Part shown: positions 56,721-64,000 of the stretch, piece after piece | Position numbering within the stretch: position 1 is the first letter of the stretch | How the letters are laid out: each line of letters begins with the position of its first letter | Source of the DNA: Shewanella aestuarii | GTDB taxonomy: Bacteria; Pseudomonadota; Gammaproteobacteria; Enterobacterales; Shewanellaceae | Direction: 5' to 3' | Length of the DNA: 64,000 nucleotides | Assembly (NCBI RefSeq): GCF_011765625.1 | Contig: NZ_CP050313.1 | Span: 3,716,501 to 3,780,500, forward strand | Translations under genes and position numbers: made by a program | Notes under the pieces: generated by a model | Databases searched by the model: none | What the model saw: the letters and a program-made list of their open reading frames with translations, nothing else | What the model was told of the DNA's origin: nothing

Positions 56721-58089
56721 TGCATGTAAACAACCCTTTTAATCGCCTGTTTTTTAAATTGCTGATCGGCTTTTGGTTGTGCAGTTCGCTCACTATTGCC
56801 TTTGTGCTTATGCTACCTATTATCATGCAAAACCATGACAGAGCGCCCATTGAGCATCGCTTACAGAAAGTGCTACAAACTGTTGCAGAACAAGCTCAAC
56901 AAGACCCTCACCTTTTAACCAGCAGCGATCGCAGTGGCTTCCCCCTCTGCGTAATATTAAAAACAAATCCTTGCGGATCTATATCACTAATGAAAGCGGC
57001 CAAGTGATTAACACCCCAAAAGTGCCGCGTATTTTAAGAAAATTTTTATTAATGGTAGAAGATGCCGAACAGCCTATTAGCCATCAATTTCGTGATGAAC
57101 TGATGTTTGGCCCGCATCACTTTAATGTCAATAATCAGCAGTATCATGTTTATGGCCGTGTGATTGCCAATCATCCCCGCCCTTGGTTTTTATACTTCAC
57201 TGAAAATAAAACCCTTAGCGCAGTGATTGCCATACTGTTTTCTGGTTTGTTATGTGGACTATTAGCTTGGCACCTTGGTAAGCCATTAAACAGCTTAAAA
57301 CGCAGTGCAAATGCGCTCGCCAGAGGAGATTTAGCCAATCGAGTGGATGAGGCCACCGTTAATCGAAACGACGAAATGGGCCAATTAGCGTCAACCTTCA
57401 ATACCATGGCCGATGCGATTGAAGCCATGGTAAACAACCAACAAAGGTTAATGGGTGATATCTCCCATGAGCTCAGAACGCCACTCACGCGCTTGCAGTT
57501 ATCTCTCGCATTAGCGCGTAAAAAAGGCCAGCAGAGTACCGAATTAACCCGTATTGAATATGAAGCTAACCAGCTAGATGAACTCATTGGTGAGCTACTG
57601 ACATTATCACGAGTCACTTTAAATGCCAGCGAAGTGAAAATCCATGCAGAGCTAAATGAAACCTTAAGCCAAGTGTTAGATGATGCCGAATTTGAAGCCG
57701 AGCAACAAGATAAACAACTGCACATTCATATCGATGAAGATATGGCGTTTGAGCATTACCCAAAGCCACTATGCCGCGCAATTGAAAATGTACTGCGCAA
57801 TGCCATTCGTTACGCAAGCAGCAATGTCACTATTACAGCATGTCAAAATAAACAAGCTGTAGTCATTGATATTACCGATGATGGACCCGGTATTGAAGAG
57901 CAAGAATTAGAAGCGATATTCAGGCCATTTTACCGCCCAGACAATGCCCGCGATCGCAATAGTGGTGGCTGGGGCTTGGGCTTAGCCATTACTCAAGCCG
58001 CAGTAAACGCACATAAAGGCACGATTATAGCAAACAACATTTTGCCCCACGGGCTGCAAATCAAGCTGGTATTTCCAACACAGCACTAA
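56720..58089 (+). pseudogene. cpxA: Envelope-stress sensor kinase CpxA, interrupted by a single-base frameshift
   Basis: The first frame from ATG 56720 has TM1 (about residues 14-36) and the start of the periplasmic domain, then runs off at the C run 56941-56945 and stops at 57007. The rest continues in another frame from about 56947 to 58089. It contains the remaining periplasmic domain, TM2, HAMP (about 57290-57440), H-box GDISHELRTPLTR and the ATPase motifs NVLRNAIRYA, DDGPGIEE and GWGLGLAI. One extra C joins the halves into a normal CpxA of about 456 residues. All catalytic parts are intact, so a sequencing error or very recent lesion is more likely than decay. Confidence 0.85.
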
Positions 58090-58302
58090 GGCATATACTT
58101 CATCAACGACCAAAACCGAAAGCGACACAGTTTATTGCGCAGAGCTCAAAACTCATCAGTCTAATTAGTTGCAGTAGTTTAGTAAGATGTAGGTATAATA
58201 AGCGCTTATTTTGATGATCTGAGCTCAAGTTTAGCCATAGTCTAAACCACAATGACGTGTTGGCTCTGTCAGTAGATCCCTTTATCGGTTAAGTAGGTTG
58301 CC

Positions 58303-58767
58303 ATGTTCCATATCGCCCTTTACGAGCCAGAAATTGCCCCTAATACGGGTAATATTATTCGACTATGTGCCAACAATGGTACTCAACTTCACCTTATTGA
58401 ACCATTAGGTTTTGATTTAGAAGAAAAAAAATTACGTCGTGCAGGACTAGATTATTCTGATCTCACTCGCGTGACTCGCCATAAGAATTACGCTGAATTT
58501 TTACAAGCCATGGCAGGCCATCGCATTATGGCTTGCACCACTAAAGGCAGTCGTCCACATACGCAAATCGCTTTTGCTGAAGGCGACGTTTTACTATTTG
58601 GCCCAGAAACTCGTGGTTTACCAATGGATATTATCAATGCCACGCCGCAACAACAGCGTTTACGCATACCCATGACAGCCAACAGCCGCAGCTTAAACCT
58701 GTCAAACTCGGTTGCTATTATCAGCTATGAAGCTTGGCGTCAGCTTGATTTTGCTGGTGCCGAGTAA
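58303..58767 (+). CDS. trmL: tRNA (cytidine(34)-2'-O)-methyltransferase TrmL
   Basis: TrmL (YibK) 2'-O-methylates the wobble base of tRNA-Leu isoacceptors. The 154-residue minimalist SPOUT enzyme has the family N-terminus [20 protein letters not shown] (residues 6-25), [11 protein letters not shown] (about 97), and [10 protein letters not shown] at the trefoil knot (about 130). Upstream a perfect TATAAT is present at about 58195. The stop overlaps the next gene by one base. Confidence 0.95.
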   Translation: MFHIALYEPEIAPNTGNIIRLCANNGTQLHLIEPLGFDLEEKKLRRAGLDYSDLTRVTRHKNYAEFLQAMAGHRIMACTTKGSRPHTQIAFAEGDVLLFGPETRGLPMDIINATPQQQRLRIPMTANSRSLNLSNSVAIISYEAWRQLDFAGAE

Positions 58768-59105
58768 TGAAAAAGGCTTCAGTAGAAACTCAGCAAGATG
58801 CAATGGCTATAGCCAAGGCCACCCAAAAACCAGGCCAAACCAAGGAGCAAACTAAGCTCATTGCCGCAGGGATAGAAAAAGGCATTGCTGAATACAAAAA
58901 ACAGCAAAAAGCGAAGGCTAGATTGCGTGACAAAGTGCGTAAGCAAAGCCTAAAAAGCAAATCTAATTGCCAACCAGACGATGAGTTACAACCTGATTCA
59001 AACACCCCCGATTCACCCCAAATGACCACTAGTGTATGGGTGCTGTTAATCTTGTTAATTGTCAGCTGGGTAGGCTTTGCCGCTTTTTATTTTACTAATG
59101 TTTGA
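58767..59105 (+). CDS. DUF2956 family membrane-anchored protein
   Basis: A 112-residue protein of the DUF2956 type found in Shewanella and relatives. The first 65 residues are charged and helical (SVETQQDAMAIAKATQKPGQ, then many Lys), a Pro/Asp/Ser-rich linker follows, and the C-terminus is a single transmembrane helix (about 88-108). It is coupled to trmL through a TAATG overlap and overlaps the convergent next gene by 19 bp. Function is unknown. Confidence 0.82.
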   Translation: MKKASVETQQDAMAIAKATQKPGQTKEQTKLIAAGIEKGIAEYKKQQKAKARLRDKVRKQSLKSKSNCQPDDELQPDSNTPDSPQMTTSVWVLLILLIVSWVGFAAFYFTNV

Positions 59106-59620
59106 GTGATAGGCGTTAAGCCTATCGCCCGCACCACAGTGTAGCTATCACTATCATCATCTAAAAAATGGGCGCTTTGCTGCCATAGCCAATGATTTTG
59201 CTCATTAGCCTCAAATGACAATCTGATAAGTGCAGGGCGCTGTTTCACCTCGCCCTTGCCTAACAGGGTAAAACTGCCATCTTGTTGGTACAGTGTAAAA
59301 GTCTGATGCACATCGGTATTAATACCATCCGAATACACTAGCCCAATATTGGCGCCACGCTGACGAAACCACCAAGTCTCGCTATTTGAAAAACGCGCCC
59401 CTTGGCTAACACTGATGTACAAATTCAATTGATCGGCAGAGCACATCACTGACGTCGTCACCTGTTTTGACTCACCGTTAGGATTAGCGGCACTGCCCTG
59501 CCATTCCCCTTCAAGCAGAGGGCATATAGGTTTTAAATCAATTTTTGCACCATAAGACAAGGTCGGCAGTAACAGCAATCCACCTAGTCCTAAGCAGAGC
59601 ATATAAATCCGTTTAATCAT
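59087..59620 (-). CDS. Exported protein of unknown function
   Basis: A 177-residue protein with a clear signal peptide (about residues 1-25: Lys/Arg start, Leu-rich core, cleavage after SYG-A). The mature part is beta-rich, with CPLLEGEWQGSA near its start and a second Cys (VMCSADQ), possibly a disulfide. The pattern resembles secreted lipocalin/heme-type small barrels, but no family is recognised. A longer start at 59647 is possible, but the signal peptide fits the 59620 start. It overlaps convergent DUF2956 by 19 bp. Confidence 0.7.
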   Translation of the reverse strand: MIKRIYMLCLGLGGLLLLPTLSYGAKIDLKPICPLLEGEWQGSAANPNGESKQVTTSVMCSADQLNLYISVSQGARFSNSETWWFRQRGANIGLVYSDGINTDVHQTFTLYQQDGSFTLLGKGEVKQRPALIRLSFEANEQNHWLWQQSAHFLDDDSDSYTVVRAIGLTPITQTLVK

Positions 59621-59751
59621 GCTGGATTTCAAATCTTGAAATATCATCTTATGTCACTCTATCGCCATCTAAAAGCAAGGATCTGATGAAGGAAAACCTT
59701 GCACGTTATCCCTAAAAATTGTTGATGAAGAAAATATACCGCTTTAACAGC

Positions 59752-59780
59752 AAAAGACCCACTTATGTGGGTCAATTTTT
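59752..59780. terminator. Terminator downstream of the M16 peptidase pair
   Basis: GACCCAC and GTGGGTC pair around TTAT, with A and T tracts on the two sides. It is 54 bp after the stop of the minus-strand M16 lipoprotein gene and could work in both directions. Confidence 0.75.
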
Positions 59781-59833
59781 TAGTGACGACTATTTTAAAC
59801 TAACTACTATTTATACGAACTGCTAACAGTAAT

Positions 59834-61327
59834 TTATTGACCAAAGCCACTATCAGTTATGCTGATTTGAGTAACTTCACCATACTGCTTAGCAATATCA
59901 GCTATTTTTGCGGCATTGCCAATTAACACATACTGCAAGTGTTGTTGCGGAAAATATTGCTTAATTAAGCGCTCAGTGTCAGCCAGTGTTAACCCATCCA
60001 CTTTGGTTTGAAATTGATTAATAAAATCATCATTAAAACCGTATAAATACATGTCAGACATCAAACCGGCTAACTGACTGGCTTTTTCATACTTAGTCGG
60101 AAACTGACCTTTAACATAAGCTTTTGCTGAGTTTAATGTAGCTTGGTCGATCCCCTTTTCCCACAAGCGAGCATAGGTTTTTAACGCTAAATCGATCGCC
60201 TCTTTAGTGGTGTCGGCTTTAGTAAAGGTACTAATTTGAAACACCCCGGCTTTTGAGTAAGGGCTAAAGCCTGAACGTGCGCCATAGGTTAACCCTGCAT
60301 TTACCCTGAGCTCATCGTTAAGCCATGAGGTAAAACGCCCACCTAAAATAGTGTTCACTACCGTTAACCCGACATAATCAGGGTTATCCATACTAATTCC
60401 CAAACCACCAATTACAAAGGTAGTTTCAATCGCGTCGGGTTTATCCACCAGCAATACCCGACTTTTAGTCAATGTCGGTAAAGCTTGGCTTAAATCCGCT
60501 TGCACTGCGACTTCGGTATTTTGCCACTGGCCAAATACAGCCTCTAACTTGGTTCGCATGTCGCTTGGGTTAAAATCTCCCACAATACTGATGGCGGTGT
60601 TATTAGGTTGATAATAGCTTTGATGAAATGCCCGCAATTGGTCAATAGTTAACTGGGCAACGGATTCACTGTTACCAGAACTTGGATTGCCATAAGGATG
60701 CTGAGCAAAAATCAATTTATTAAAATAGCGACCTATTACCGCTCTTGGGCTTTCTTTTTGCTGCGATAATCCCACAACTTGGCGCTGTTGTAGCTTGGTA
60801 AATTCAGTCTGATCAAAATCAGGTTGTAATATCACATGACTAAAAATCGGCAGGACTTTATCGAGATCTTTACTCATAAAATGAGTACTAATATAGCTAC
60901 CTTCATTATCTGCACCGGTTTGTAAGCTTGCTCCCATAAAGTCTAAGGTTTGCTCAATATCGGCCTTTGATTGCCCCGCAGCCCCGAGCATTAAGCCATC
61001 GGCTGTCATACTCGCTAAACCAGACGTGGTGTCATTTACCGCGCCTACACGTACCACTGCACTCATGGTGATCAGCGGTACTTCTTTTTGTACCATCATG
61101 TTTACTTTAAGGCCGTTTTCCAATGTGATGGTTTGATATTGAGGCAAACTGAAACGACCAGTCTCAACCACAGTTGCTACGCCACCCACTTCCTTTGAGC
61201 TTGTTGCGCAACCCGATAACATAGCTACGCTAGCCAATGTACAAGTCATCGCTAAACATGATAATGAGGCCTTCACAACTTTTTTATGAAACACTTTGAC
61301 CTTAGGTGATTGATTGTCCGTTATCAT
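59834..61327 (-). CDS. M16-family peptidase homologue, inactive-type lipoprotein subunit
   Basis: A 497-residue M16 (pitrilysin/insulinase) protein. The N-terminus carries a lipobox (AMLSGC, Cys40) after an unusually long basic leader, so it is likely anchored in the envelope. At the position of the zinc motif HxxEH it reads LASMTADGLMLG, without His or Glu, so it cannot bind zinc. It keeps the R/Y-type C-terminal elements (GGRFTSWLNDELRVNAGLTYGA). It overlaps the upstream active M16 gene by 4 nt. Together they fit a two-subunit periplasmic M16B protease such as those in mitochondria (alpha/beta MPP). Confidence 0.88.
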   Translation of the reverse strand: MITDNQSPKVKVFHKKVVKASLSCLAMTCTLASVAMLSGCATSSKEVGGVATVVETGRFSLPQYQTITLENGLKVNMMVQKEVPLITMSAVVRVGAVNDTTSGLASMTADGLMLGAAGQSKADIEQTLDFMGASLQTGADNEGSYISTHFMSKDLDKVLPIFSHVILQPDFDQTEFTKLQQRQVVGLSQQKESPRAVIGRYFNKLIFAQHPYGNPSSGNSESVAQLTIDQLRAFHQSYYQPNNTAISIVGDFNPSDMRTKLEAVFGQWQNTEVAVQADLSQALPTLTKSRVLLVDKPDAIETTFVIGGLGISMDNPDYVGLTVVNTILGGRFTSWLNDELRVNAGLTYGARSGFSPYSKAGVFQISTFTKADTTKEAIDLALKTYARLWEKGIDQATLNSAKAYVKGQFPTKYEKASQLAGLMSDMYLYGFNDDFINQFQTKVDGLTLADTERLIKQYFPQQHLQYVLIGNAAKIADIAKQYGEVTQISITDSGFGQ

Positions 61328-62651
61328 TTGTCGCTCTCCTCTGTGGCAGCTAACACGCCTACGGTTCGGTTTGCGCGAATAAGATAAGTTTGCGCCACGC
61401 GTTGAATGTCTTCTGCGGTGACTGTGTTATAGCGATCAGGCGCATCAAACAACTTGTCAAAACGACCAAAATACATTTCATATGTGCCTAATGTATCTGC
61501 TTTACCATTGATGGTTTCCATTGTTTGGTAAAACTCCATCAGTTTTAGGTTTTTTACTTTTTCAAGCTCGTTACTTGTCACGCCATCGGTTGCGATTAAA
61601 TTGATCTGTTCAATTAAGCCAAGCTCTAAATTTTTAGCGTCAATGCCTGAATTAGCGACTCCAAGGATATAAAACAAATTAGGGTCAAAAGACATTGGCA
61701 TATAAGTTACAGCCTCTGTAGCGATTTGTTTATCAACCAAACCTTGATAAAAACGCGAGCTATTACCTTGGCTTAAAATGGCACTCAATAAATCAAGGGC
61801 ATAATAATCAGCGTGGCTTGTGGCTGGCACGTGATAAGCCAGCATCACATTGGGTGTAGTAACAGATTCTTTTTTAACAAATACTCGACGCTCACCTTTT
61901 TGCAAAGGCTCCACTGTGCGTACGGCTTTAGGAGGAGCTTGTGCTGGAATTGGCGCAAAATATTGATTAGCTAGCTTTTTCACCTCTGCCAGTTTGACAT
62001 CACCCGCTATTACCACCACGGCATTATTGGGAGCGTAGTAGGTTTTATGGTATTGCTGTAAATCCGCTAAGGTCCAAGCGGCAATGTCAGACTCGTAGCC
62101 AATCACCGACCAACTATATGGGTGAGCTGCAAAAGCCACACTTTTTAGTGCTTCTTGAATGGTGCGCCAGTTAGAGTTTTCAAGCCCGGTGGTGCGCTCT
62201 GATTGCACAACCCCACGCTCGCTTTCAACCATTTCAGCATTGATATCTAGATTGGCAATGCGATCCGCTTCCAAATCAAATATGGTTTCAAGCGCATTTG
62301 CGGGAAACCAGTTGGTGTAAACGGTCATGTCTTCTGTGGTGTAGGCGTTGTTTGCGCCACCCGCCGCCTCCATAGTGCGGTCGAACATCTTTGGTCCGTA
62401 CTTTTTCGAACCATTAAACATCATGTGCTCAAAAAAATGTGAAATACCAGTAATGCCGGGAACTTCATTACGTGAGCCAACCTTCCAAAAAAGATACATG
62501 TTGGCATTGGGAATAGAGCTATCCTCTAACACCATAATTTTCATGCTATTATCTAGAGTAAAGCTGTCAATATCCTTGGCAGTTGTCGCATTGACAACAG
62601 ATGTCCCACAAGACCTACCAACAACAGCAACGCCGTTAGCGTATGTTTCAT
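61324..62651 (-). pseudogene. M16-family zinc metalloprotease with signal peptide split off by a frameshift
   Basis: The catalytic part is intact: HFFEH zinc motif (HxxEH), downstream glutamate ligand in ESERGVVQSER, and the C-terminal RFYQGLVDKQIA. The frame as read extends upstream to 62727 without a signal peptide. In the neighbouring frame ATG 62651, preceded by AGGAG at ideal spacing, encodes MKHTLTALLLLVGLVG, a textbook signal peptide. One more base in the C run at 62605-62607 (plus strand) joins it to TSVVNATTAKDIDSF. Either a sequencing error or a lesion that prevents export. Co-transcribed with the inactive M16 lipoprotein gene. Confidence 0.82.
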
Positions 62652-62995
62652 ATTTCGCTCCTTTGAGCTGTTTTCTATCATTGATTGTTAAGATGAACCG
62701 TTGAAAATCAAGTGTAATACCAATCACAGTAAATAAGTGGCCAGAAATAGCGTAGGAAAAATGCGTGATAACCAGGCAGATTTTTTTGATAAGTAGTTAT
62801 TCTACAATCAAAAAATCTAACGCAGTTATCAGGTATTTTCACAAGCTAGAATGATCAGTTATTTATTAGGATTGGTATAAGTTAACTTACCTTGAACAGG
62901 GGCGTTGTTAATAAATTGTGTGGTTTTATTGAGTAACAATTGTATCTATTTATGTGCGGCAAAAATGTTATGCCAGTGCTGCAATGGCTTGACGA
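62652..62995. other. Intergenic region carrying MITE copy 2
   Basis: The 344 bp between the M16 protease start and the methyltransferase stop are occupied mostly by the MITE-like element at 62718-62877. The remaining flanks show no ORF. The element ends 67 bp from the M16 start codon and may supply or disturb its promoter. Confidence 0.6.
62718..62877. mobile_element. MITE-like repeat, copy 2
   Basis: A 160-bp element in the same orientation as copy 1 at 41023-41179 and nearly identical, with about a dozen substitutions and three single-base indels. It has the same TACCAATC/GATTGGTA ends and the same internal AGATTTTTTTGAT/ATCAAAAAATCT fold-back. There is no coding capacity. It lies just upstream of the M16 protease gene. 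Confidence 0.85.
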
Positions 62996-63672
62996 TTAGC
63001 AACGCAGAAACACCACATCATTATCTATCACTTCAAGTTGCCATTGATAATGCTCTGCAAGCCACTCAAAGGTTTCGATACTATAAAATTAATATGAGTT
63101 GGGTCGTGCTTGTAGTGCCAATTGATAAAGCTTGCATGATCTCGCACCCGCTTGGTCATAATGGCGAGCAAACCGCCCTTATTCACTAAACCTTGTAGTT
63201 GGTCAAAAATCTGTTTCGCATTAGCAATATGCTCTAACACTTCGGTCATGGTGACAAAGTCATATTGTTGGGCTAATTGCCCCATGTCTGGGTGATAAAA
63301 TAAATCATAGTTTGCCACCGACACGCCCTGTTTAGCCGCCATCTGGCTAAGCACTGCACCTTCTCCGCAGCCAAAATCGAGACCGCTGGCATCGGGCGGT
63401 ATGACCTTAAGTACTGGGGTTAAAGTTCGCGATAAAAAGCGCTGATAGCCTTCATCTGCCACGGTATTGTCATGTAAATCATAAAATGCTTTTTCGGCTT
63501 GCCTATCAAGATGAAATTGCTGGGGCACTGCGACTAATTTACACTGCTGACATTGAAAATAACTGCGCTGTTTATCTTGATGAAAAAGCACCAGCTTAGC
63601 GTGTTGGCATAAAGGGCAACTTGTTGGCGGCGATAATGCCACCGGATTGGCTTGGGTTAAATCAGCAGGCAT
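62996..63672 (-). pseudogene. Class I SAM-dependent methyltransferase with zinc ribbon, frameshifted near its C-terminus
   Basis: The first 196 residues or so are one frame: an N-terminal CPLC...CQQC zinc ribbon (about residues 19-44), SAM motif I LDFGCGEGA (about 98), and TMTEVLEHI (about 140). After HINF the current frame ends at 63028 with unrelated residues. One additional base in the A run at 63085-63088 (plus strand) continues as YSIETFEWLAEHYQWQLE to a stop at 62996-62998, a typical methyltransferase end of about 225 residues. The substrate is unknown. A homopolymer error is suspected. Confidence 0.8.
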
Positions 63673-63683
63673 GAAGGTCTCGA

Positions 63684-64000
63684 TTAGTCTTGTTTTATTG
63701 GTGTTTCTTCGGTGATTTTTCGCTCTTTACCCGCCGCTTCTTGAGCTTGCCTTAAGTATTTATTTTCACGCTCAGCGCGTTCATCAAACTGGGCTTTGGC
63801 TTTTTCACGTTGTTTATCTTGCCACTCACCATGTTGTTGACGCGCTAATATTTCTTGCTCACGTTCAGCACTACCCTTTGCTGCAGCACGAGCTTTTTCA
63901 AGCTGAGTCTGCTCAAGCTTTTTAGAGTCGATGCGGCCTTGCTCGGCTTGTTTTTCAAGCGACAACTTTCTACGTGGCTTTTCAGGGTTTATCTCATCGA
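63684..64000 (-). CDS. Highly charged coiled-coil protein, 5' end outside window
   Basis: The frame is open from the right edge of the window to a stop at 63684-63686, at least 105 residues, so the start lies beyond 64000. The visible part is almost entirely Lys, Glu, Gln, Arg and Ala (for example EKARAAAKGSAEREQEI), predicting a long charged helix or coiled coil. It has no signal peptide or membrane segment in view. I do not recognise it. A TTG at 63965 is an unlikely start because the upstream codons (DEINPEKPRRK) look coding. Confidence 0.6.
   Translation of the reverse strand, partial: DEINPEKPRRKLSLEKQAEQGRIDSKKLEQTQLEKARAAAKGSAEREQEILARQQHGEWQDKQREKAKAQFDERAERENKYLRQAQEAAGKERKITEETPIKQD

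Noticed and set aside
57171..57725. A 184-residue minus-strand frame rich in Ser and Cys
   Set aside because: It is antisense to the cpxA kinase region; the Ser/Cys-rich composition is typical of a shadow frame.
56720..58089. Programmed ribosomal frameshifting in cpxA
   Set aside because: There is no canonical X-XXY-YYZ heptamer, and no stimulatory structure was identified by eye. Three other genes show the same kind of homopolymer loss, so error is the simpler reading.
62905..63189. A 94-residue plus-strand frame beside the methyltransferase
   Set aside because: It is antisense to the restored C-terminal part of the methyltransferase and has no ribosome site.

Overview
The window looks like chromosomal DNA of a Shewanella-type marine gammaproteobacterium (Alteromonadales). 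The evidence is AT-rich DNA, a complete gammaproteobacterial 16S-Ile-Ala-23S-5S operon, LpoA, DiaA, DolP, DciA and DUF2956 proteins typical of that group, and E. coli-like synteny of several housekeeping clusters. The genus is an inference from protein style and gene order; no database search was run. I see no prophage, CRISPR array, integron or obvious genomic island. Almost everything is core genome.

Layout. 1-4.5 kb: 5' end of the RNase P RNA gene, rsmI, and divergently lpoA-yraN-diaA-dolP. 4.5-7 kb: rpe-gph-trpS on the minus strand. 7.3-9.9 kb: a small secreted-type protein, a 59-residue DUF2970 protein, a frameshifted LysR gene and an acrylyl-CoA reductase gene. 10-10.4 kb: an IS66 accessory-gene remnant. 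10.4-16.3 kb: one rRNA operon on the minus strand, with P1/P2 promoters, boxA sites and RNase III processing stems. 16.4-37.6 kb: secA, an M23 peptidase gene, dciA (plus strand), lpxC and the whole dcw cluster (mraZ to ftsZ), without ddlB. 38-42.6 kb: a small unknown gene, glpK, an FCD-type GntR regulator and fadL. 43-50.7 kb: glnA, divergent typA, ppnP, a DUF4124 gene and ntrBC. 50.8-52.6 kb: gluconate kinase and a diguanylate cyclase. 52.6-58.1 kb: fieF, cpxP-like, a thioredoxin/DsbD-type membrane fusion and cpxRA. 58.3-64 kb: trmL, DUF2956, a secreted unknown, two M16 peptidases, a methyltransferase and a truncated charged protein.

How the genes work together. The dcw block makes peptidoglycan precursors and the divisome. 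Three TGG(G/A)(A/T) repeats at 10-bp period sit just downstream of its promoter, as expected for MraZ autoregulation. Nitrogen control is readable from DNA: glnA has a sigma-54 promoter with upstream NtrC sites, and ntrBC carries two overlapping NtrC palindromes just before the ntrB start. The envelope-stress block keeps the E. coli order fieF-cpxP-cpxR-cpxA but has a thioredoxin-DsbD fusion gene placed between cpxP and cpxR. A perfect CpxR box (GTAAA-N5-GTAAA) lies between cpxP and that fusion. This is the closest thing here to an underdescribed functional module.

Two cautions and curiosities. Four otherwise intact genes (LysR, cpxA, an M16 peptidase and a methyltransferase) are each broken by one missing base in a homopolymer run, three of them in C runs on the plus strand. 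This looks more like consensus errors than four independent pseudogenes, but cannot be settled here. A MITE-like repeat of about 160 bp with TACCAATC termini occurs twice, about 21.7 kb apart.
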